DNA of 64,000 nt from Glandiceps talaboti (Eukaryota > Hemichordata > Enteropneusta > Spengelidae), in the NCBI RefSeq assembly GCF_964340395.1, contig NC_135551.1, positions 18,577,003-18,641,002 on the forward strand, read 5' to 3'. The notes beneath the pieces are model-generated. The model saw nothing but the letters and a program-made list of their open reading frames with translations, ran no database searches and had not been told where the DNA came from. Position 1 is the stretch's first letter. Each line of letters opens with the position of its first letter. Of the stretch, positions 62,556 through 64,000 are shown in pieces. The position numbers and the translations under genes were made by a program.

Positions 62556-63556
62556 GTGATACATTCTATGTATTAAACCTATCTATGCATATAAGCTCTT
62601 AGCAATTATGGAATGTAAAAAATATTGTTTTTAAATATTTCAATTTAATGAATAACACATTTCAGATACCTTTAGTGTTGTATATATATAAAGACACTCT
62701 TTGATTTGTTTATCCTCAAAATTGTTTAACAGATTCATTTCTGTTTAAAGTGTGCCCTCACCTTGACTTTTGGAAAGAAATTCAAAGTACAGCCTTAACT
62801 TCTGAAAAAAAATATATTCAAGCGTGCGCCCTTAACTTATGTATAGAAATTTAAAGCGTATCCTCCACTTGACCACTGGAAAGATATTCAACATGCAGCC
62901 TCAACTTCTGAAAAGGAAATTGAAAGTACGCCCTCAGATGAAAAGAAATTGAAAGCGCGCCCTGAAGATGTAAAGAAATTGAAAGTGTGCCCTCAACTTC
63001 AGGAAAGGGAATTGAAAGTGTGCCCTCAACTTCTGAAAAGGAAATTGAAAGTTTGCTCTCAAGATGTACAGAAATTTAAAGTGCGCCCTCAAGAGATAAA
63101 GAAATGGAAGGTGTGCCCTCAACTTCATGGTACCCTAAACTTACGAAAAAGAAATTCCATGTTCCTTCAACTTACAGACAGAAATTCAAAGTGAGCCCTC
63201 AACTTATGAAAATGAAAGAGCGCCCTCAACATACAAAAAACTTAAATTTGAAGTGTGTCCTAATCAAAGAGATTATGTATCTTTCTGTACTGTACATTTT
63301 AAACATAAAAAAACAAACATTACATGTTCTATAAATTCCATGTTTTTGCATACTATAAAATTATAAAGTTGAAAAAAACAAATCAATAAATATTATATTT
63401 TTTCTTTGTGGCAGTACTACGGAAAGGCGAGACTGGCTTCATATATTTCCGACTAATGACAAAACATGGTTCATGGCTATGGGTACAGGCCAAAGGTCGT
63501 GTCATCTTTAAAAACAGTAAACCTGACTACATTATATCAACTCACAGACCAATGAG
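57581..63556 (+). CDS. AHR: Aryl hydrocarbon receptor, partial (7 internal exons)
   Basis: Exons 57581-57714, 58840-58929, 59550-59706, 60151-60224, 60765-60976, 61864-61970 and 63415-63556 splice to 916 nt (about 305 codons) in a continuous frame. All junctions are AG/GT. The order follows AhR: variable linker after bHLH, PAS-A (ALNGF…FYAS), the SDV…VYE(I)IHTED block, [11 protein letters not shown], the LQPPSI linker, and PAS-B (FRTKHKLDF to PDYII). AhR is a bHLH-PAS transcription factor that is kept in the cytosol with Hsp90 and then pairs with ARNT on DNA. The bHLH exon(s) lie upstream and were not seen; the C-terminal activation region lies downstream. Pocket positions differ in part from vertebrate dioxin-binding AhR. 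The assignment to AhR rather than another bHLH-PAS class (SIM, HIF, NPAS) rests on the long shared blocks. Confidence 0.95.
58018..58155. repeat. Inverted repeat in AhR intron
   Basis: CATGCTGGAAGTACAGAGAC (about 58016-58035) is mirrored by GTCTCTGTACTTCCAACATG (about 58133-58152) with about one mismatch, leaving a spacer of about 97 bp. It extends outward as CACAGCATGCTG against CATGCTGTGAC. This is probably a small foldback element. Confidence 0.7.
58251..58626. mobile_element. MITE family B, copy 2 (inside AhR intron)
   Basis: The terminal inverted repeats begin TTCAATGTAGGTTAAAAAAC (left) and TTCAATGTAGGATAAAAAAG (right, reversed). The left continues as TAAATTCTTTTAGTTAGGCC, matching the right end of copy 1 at 3901-4250, so the copies are in opposite orientation. 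It holds a run of 15 C (58295-58309) next to the left end and CACCCCTACCC repeats next to the right. There is no coding capacity. Confidence 0.8.
58775..58830 (+). repeat. Duplicated branch-point/pyrimidine segment before exon b
   Basis: TTCAAGAATTCTAACACTGT plus CTTTG occurs twice at 30-bp spacing (58776-58800, 58806-58830), ending nine bases before the acceptor AG. Each copy holds TTCTAAC, a good branch-point match. Confidence 0.9.
58840..58929 (+). CDS. AHR: AhR exon b: start of PAS-A
   Basis: The acceptor is TTTTCTCAG and the donor is CAG|GTAATT. The 90-nt phase-0 exon encodes 30 residues: [20 protein letters not shown] then [10 protein letters not shown]. This is the N-terminal strand/helix part of PAS-A, the interface that helps pairing with ARNT. 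The ALNGF, FYAS and the (D/Q)(Y/F)LGF(H/Q)Q ending are typical of AhR and closely matched. The exon boundaries (after LLQ, before SDV) are those I expect for AhR genes. Confidence 0.95.
58960..59260. repeat. 60/120-bp tandem array in AhR intron (b-c)
   Basis: Half-units built on (G/A)AATTTATGCAAATTAG alternate with two spacers: GTATTTTCATCAACAAATTTTG and TTAACT(T/A)TGT(T/G)AAACTAA. Together they make a higher-order period of about 120 bp, just over two times. The array fills almost half of the 620-bp intron (58930-59549). Confidence 0.8.
59550..59706 (+). CDS. AHR: AhR exon c: PAS-A core
   Basis: The acceptor is GTCAAACAG and the donor is CAAG|GTAAAG. The exon has 52 codons plus one base. 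It reads [20 protein letters not shown] and RRQLTYH, an almost textbook AhR block, then a polar stretch rich in N, T, E and Q (about 59632-59704). That stretch corresponds to the variable loop in AhR PAS-A. It is hydrophilic and probably disordered. An intron follows inside this loop region. Confidence 0.95.
60151..60224 (+). CDS. AHR: AhR exon d: [15 protein letters not shown] block
   Basis: The acceptor is CTATCCATAG and the donor is CTG|GTAAGA. The exon starts with AC, which completes a GAC codon with the G of exon c. It encodes [20 protein letters not shown] and SSGFL. The [11 protein letters not shown] motif is characteristic of AhR PAS-A. At 74 nt it is a very small exon. Confidence 0.95.
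60225..60764 (+). other. AHR: AhR intron (d-e) with TAATG array at the donor
   Basis: 540 bp. A pentamer array (60236-60515) starts about 12 bases after the donor and fills about half the intron. The 134-codon open frame that runs from 60576 into exon e is mostly intron; the start of the real exon is set by the CAG at 60764. Confidence 0.9.
60236..60515. repeat. (TAATG)n microsatellite
   Basis: About 55 pentamers, interrupted by rare TAATGC, TAACG and TAGTAATG variants. The minus-strand Tyr/Ile/Thr/Leu/His frames are repeat translations. Confidence 0.98.
60765..60976 (+). CDS. AHR: AhR exon e: end of PAS-A, linker and start of PAS-B
   Basis: The acceptor is TCTATTTTCAG and the donor is CCAAG|GTAAGT. 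70 codons plus AG. It reads [20 protein letters not shown], an acidic insert, then [20 protein letters not shown] and [18 protein letters not shown]. The K(L/I)K-x-L-x-GQKK, LQPPSI(L/I)EI and FRTKHKLDF blocks are AhR signatures. T, H and F of FRTKHKLDF correspond to pocket residues T283, H285 and F289 of mouse AhR and are kept. The Cys of the vertebrate 'PIGCD' is Ile here. Confidence 0.97.
60977..61863 (+). other. AHR: AhR intron (e-f) with a G-rich minisatellite
   Basis: 887 bp. It contains a short GAT run (about 61104-61120) and a G-rich array (61609-61784) close to its 3' end. Otherwise it is unremarkable. Confidence 0.85.
61609..61784. repeat. G-rich minisatellite, unit about 55 bp, about 3.3 copies
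   Basis: Units of the form TATCTAAGT(C/T)(A/C)ATGG(T/G) followed by AGGTATGGGGAGGGAGGGGAG. Several GGGG/GGG blocks per unit could form G-quadruplexes. The opposing Pro/Ser/Tyr frame is a by-product. Confidence 0.9.
61864..61970 (+). CDS. AHR: AhR exon f: PAS-B core
   Basis: The acceptor is TTCTTGTTATAG and the donor is AATT|GTAAGT. The first G completes an Arg codon with exon e. It reads [20 protein letters not shown] and [15 protein letters not shown]. This is the PAS-B helix segment equivalent to 'LGYTExEL…GSGYQFIHAADMLYCAESH'. The Tyr and His of GY-x-x-(I/L)H are kept (mouse Y316, H320). The pocket Cys (C327) is Thr here and I319 is Leu. It ends in phase 1. Confidence 0.95.
62054..62345 (+). 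repeat. Family C repeat, four tandem copies of about 73 bp
   Basis: Units start at about 62054, 62127, 62199 and 62274 with (C/T)A(G/A)TGTT(T)TTGTT. They continue as GGCAGTAAGCAGGTAAAA, CTACCTG and TCATTTTACTAGGTTCCC. A single inverted relative lies at 33885-34065, so a dispersed element has become tandem here. Confidence 0.85.
62457..62553. repeat. (CAAT)n microsatellite
   Basis: About 23 CAAT tetramers with rare CAGC and CAGT changes. Confidence 0.97.
62745..63260. repeat. Irregular minisatellite, unit about 30 bp, about 15 copies
   Basis: Units of the form GAAATTGAAAGTGTGCCCTC followed by AACTTCTGAAAAG or AGATGTA. Unit lengths vary, with subtypes of about 27-28 and about 33 bp. Open frames on both strands with repeated LKVCPQL or LRAHFQF words are translations of the array. 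Confidence 0.9.
63415..63556 (+). CDS. AHR: AhR exon g: C-terminal half of PAS-B
   Basis: The acceptor is TTCTTTGTGGCAG and the donor is ATGAG|GTACGT. The first two bases complete a Leu codon with exon f. It reads [20 protein letters not shown] and [20 protein letters not shown], then STHRPM. This matches the AhR PAS-B strands 'KTGESG…FRLLTK…WVQ…RPDYII'. Vertebrate pocket positions A375 and Q377 (mouse) correspond to Ser and His here. It ends in phase 2, so translation continues into an exon outside the window. Confidence 0.95.
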
Positions 63557-64000
63557 GTACGTATACAACCCTGCAGAATTTTGAAGAGAATTTTTTTTTT
63601 TTAATTTCAATGTTTTGGACAAATTGTAACACAGATAGCATTGAATTCTTGCCATTTCAAAAGACTTACATACGTATTAACTGCACTTAATTGCATTTGG
63701 AATATTTTGAATCTTTTCGTCATATATAATGGCTTACTCATAATATCATACACCCTGAACAGTATGGAATCACCTGTGGGTTAATGTATCTGTGCAGCTG
63801 TACACATTATGATAGAATAAATTGAGTTTTGGGTCCACACCCTAAAATCAGCGCTCCCAACAAAATCAAGATTTCAAACATGCATAGTGTCTATAAATTG
63901 CTGGTATTTTAACAATTATGATTATGGTTTGTTGTTTGATCACAAAATAACACTCCAGTTACAGTTAGTGTAGTTATAGATTTACTCAAGTCAGTCATGA
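63557..64000 (+). other. AHR: Start of next AhR intron; dispersed repeat D copy 2
   Basis: There is no further exon before the window ends. Positions 63755-63890 carry the second copy of dispersed repeat D (first copy 37325-37465). Confidence 0.7.
63755..63890. repeat. Dispersed repeat family D, copy 2
   Basis: It shares ATCACCTGTG, AGCTGTACA, ATAAATTGAGTTTTGGGTCC, CACCCTAAAATCAGCGCTCC and GATTTCAA with 37325-37465, in the same order and orientation. Confidence 0.6.

Larger units (their letters stand above)
61971..63414 (+). other. AHR: AhR intron (f-g) built largely of tandem repeats
   Basis: 1,444 bp, the longest complete visible intron. Three arrays occupy most of it: family C units (62054-62345), a CAAT microsatellite (62457-62553) and a 30-bp array (62745-63260). 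Confidence 0.9.

Overview
This is an A+T-rich piece of a metazoan nuclear genome. It is dominated by non-coding repeats: microsatellites, minisatellites, short transposon families and remnants of retrotransposons. Only one gene can be identified with confidence. At the right end, on the + strand, seven consecutive exons (57581-63556) encode the PAS-A region, linker and PAS-B region of an aryl hydrocarbon receptor (AhR). Every junction has an AG acceptor and a GT donor and keeps the frame. The introns are short (about 0.4-1.4 kb) and the repeats (tRNA-related SINEs with TTA-type tails, MITEs) resemble those of marine invertebrates. A bilaterian such as a hemichordate, amphioxus or lophotrochozoan seems most likely, but the exact phylum cannot be decided from this sequence.

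Layout. 1-57580: no exon is recognised. The N-terminal bHLH exon(s) of AhR were not found, so this stretch is either a very large 5' intron or intergenic DNA plus intron. It holds degenerate tandem repeats at the left edge; terminal-inverted-repeat MITE family B (3901-4250); tandem arrays (4505-5555); a GA/GACA tract (7433-7724); a decayed LINE 3' end (8961-9325); three copies of MITE family A flanked by TTA or TAA duplications (12774, 15270, 22760); a probable non-autonomous hAT-like element (14024-15042); a large foldback (17553-17918); 84-bp and 55-bp minisatellites (19.5-20.8 kb); a 42-bp-arm hairpin (33259-33380); an antisense LINE remnant whose 3' UTR contains a higher-order pentamer satellite (36150-37020); a 32-bp minisatellite (41.6-42.1 kb); tRNA-related SINE pieces (43.6-47.1 kb); a 52-bp CpG-bearing minisatellite (49.95-50.71 kb); and a roughly 740-bp ATGT array (54441-55177).

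57581-64000: the AhR exons. Their introns carry another MITE B copy, a duplicated branch-point/polypyrimidine segment, a 60/120-bp array, a TAATG array just behind a splice donor, and minisatellites of about 55, 73 and 30 bp. The C-terminal transactivation exons lie beyond the right edge.

The receptor is expected to be a ligand- or signal-regulated bHLH-PAS transcription factor that pairs with ARNT. The visible exons cover the dimerisation and ligand/Hsp90-binding half. Several pocket positions differ from the vertebrate dioxin-binding receptor. Possible regulatory motifs (DR1 nuclear-receptor sites, RFX X-boxes, a CRE) are listed as motif matches only.
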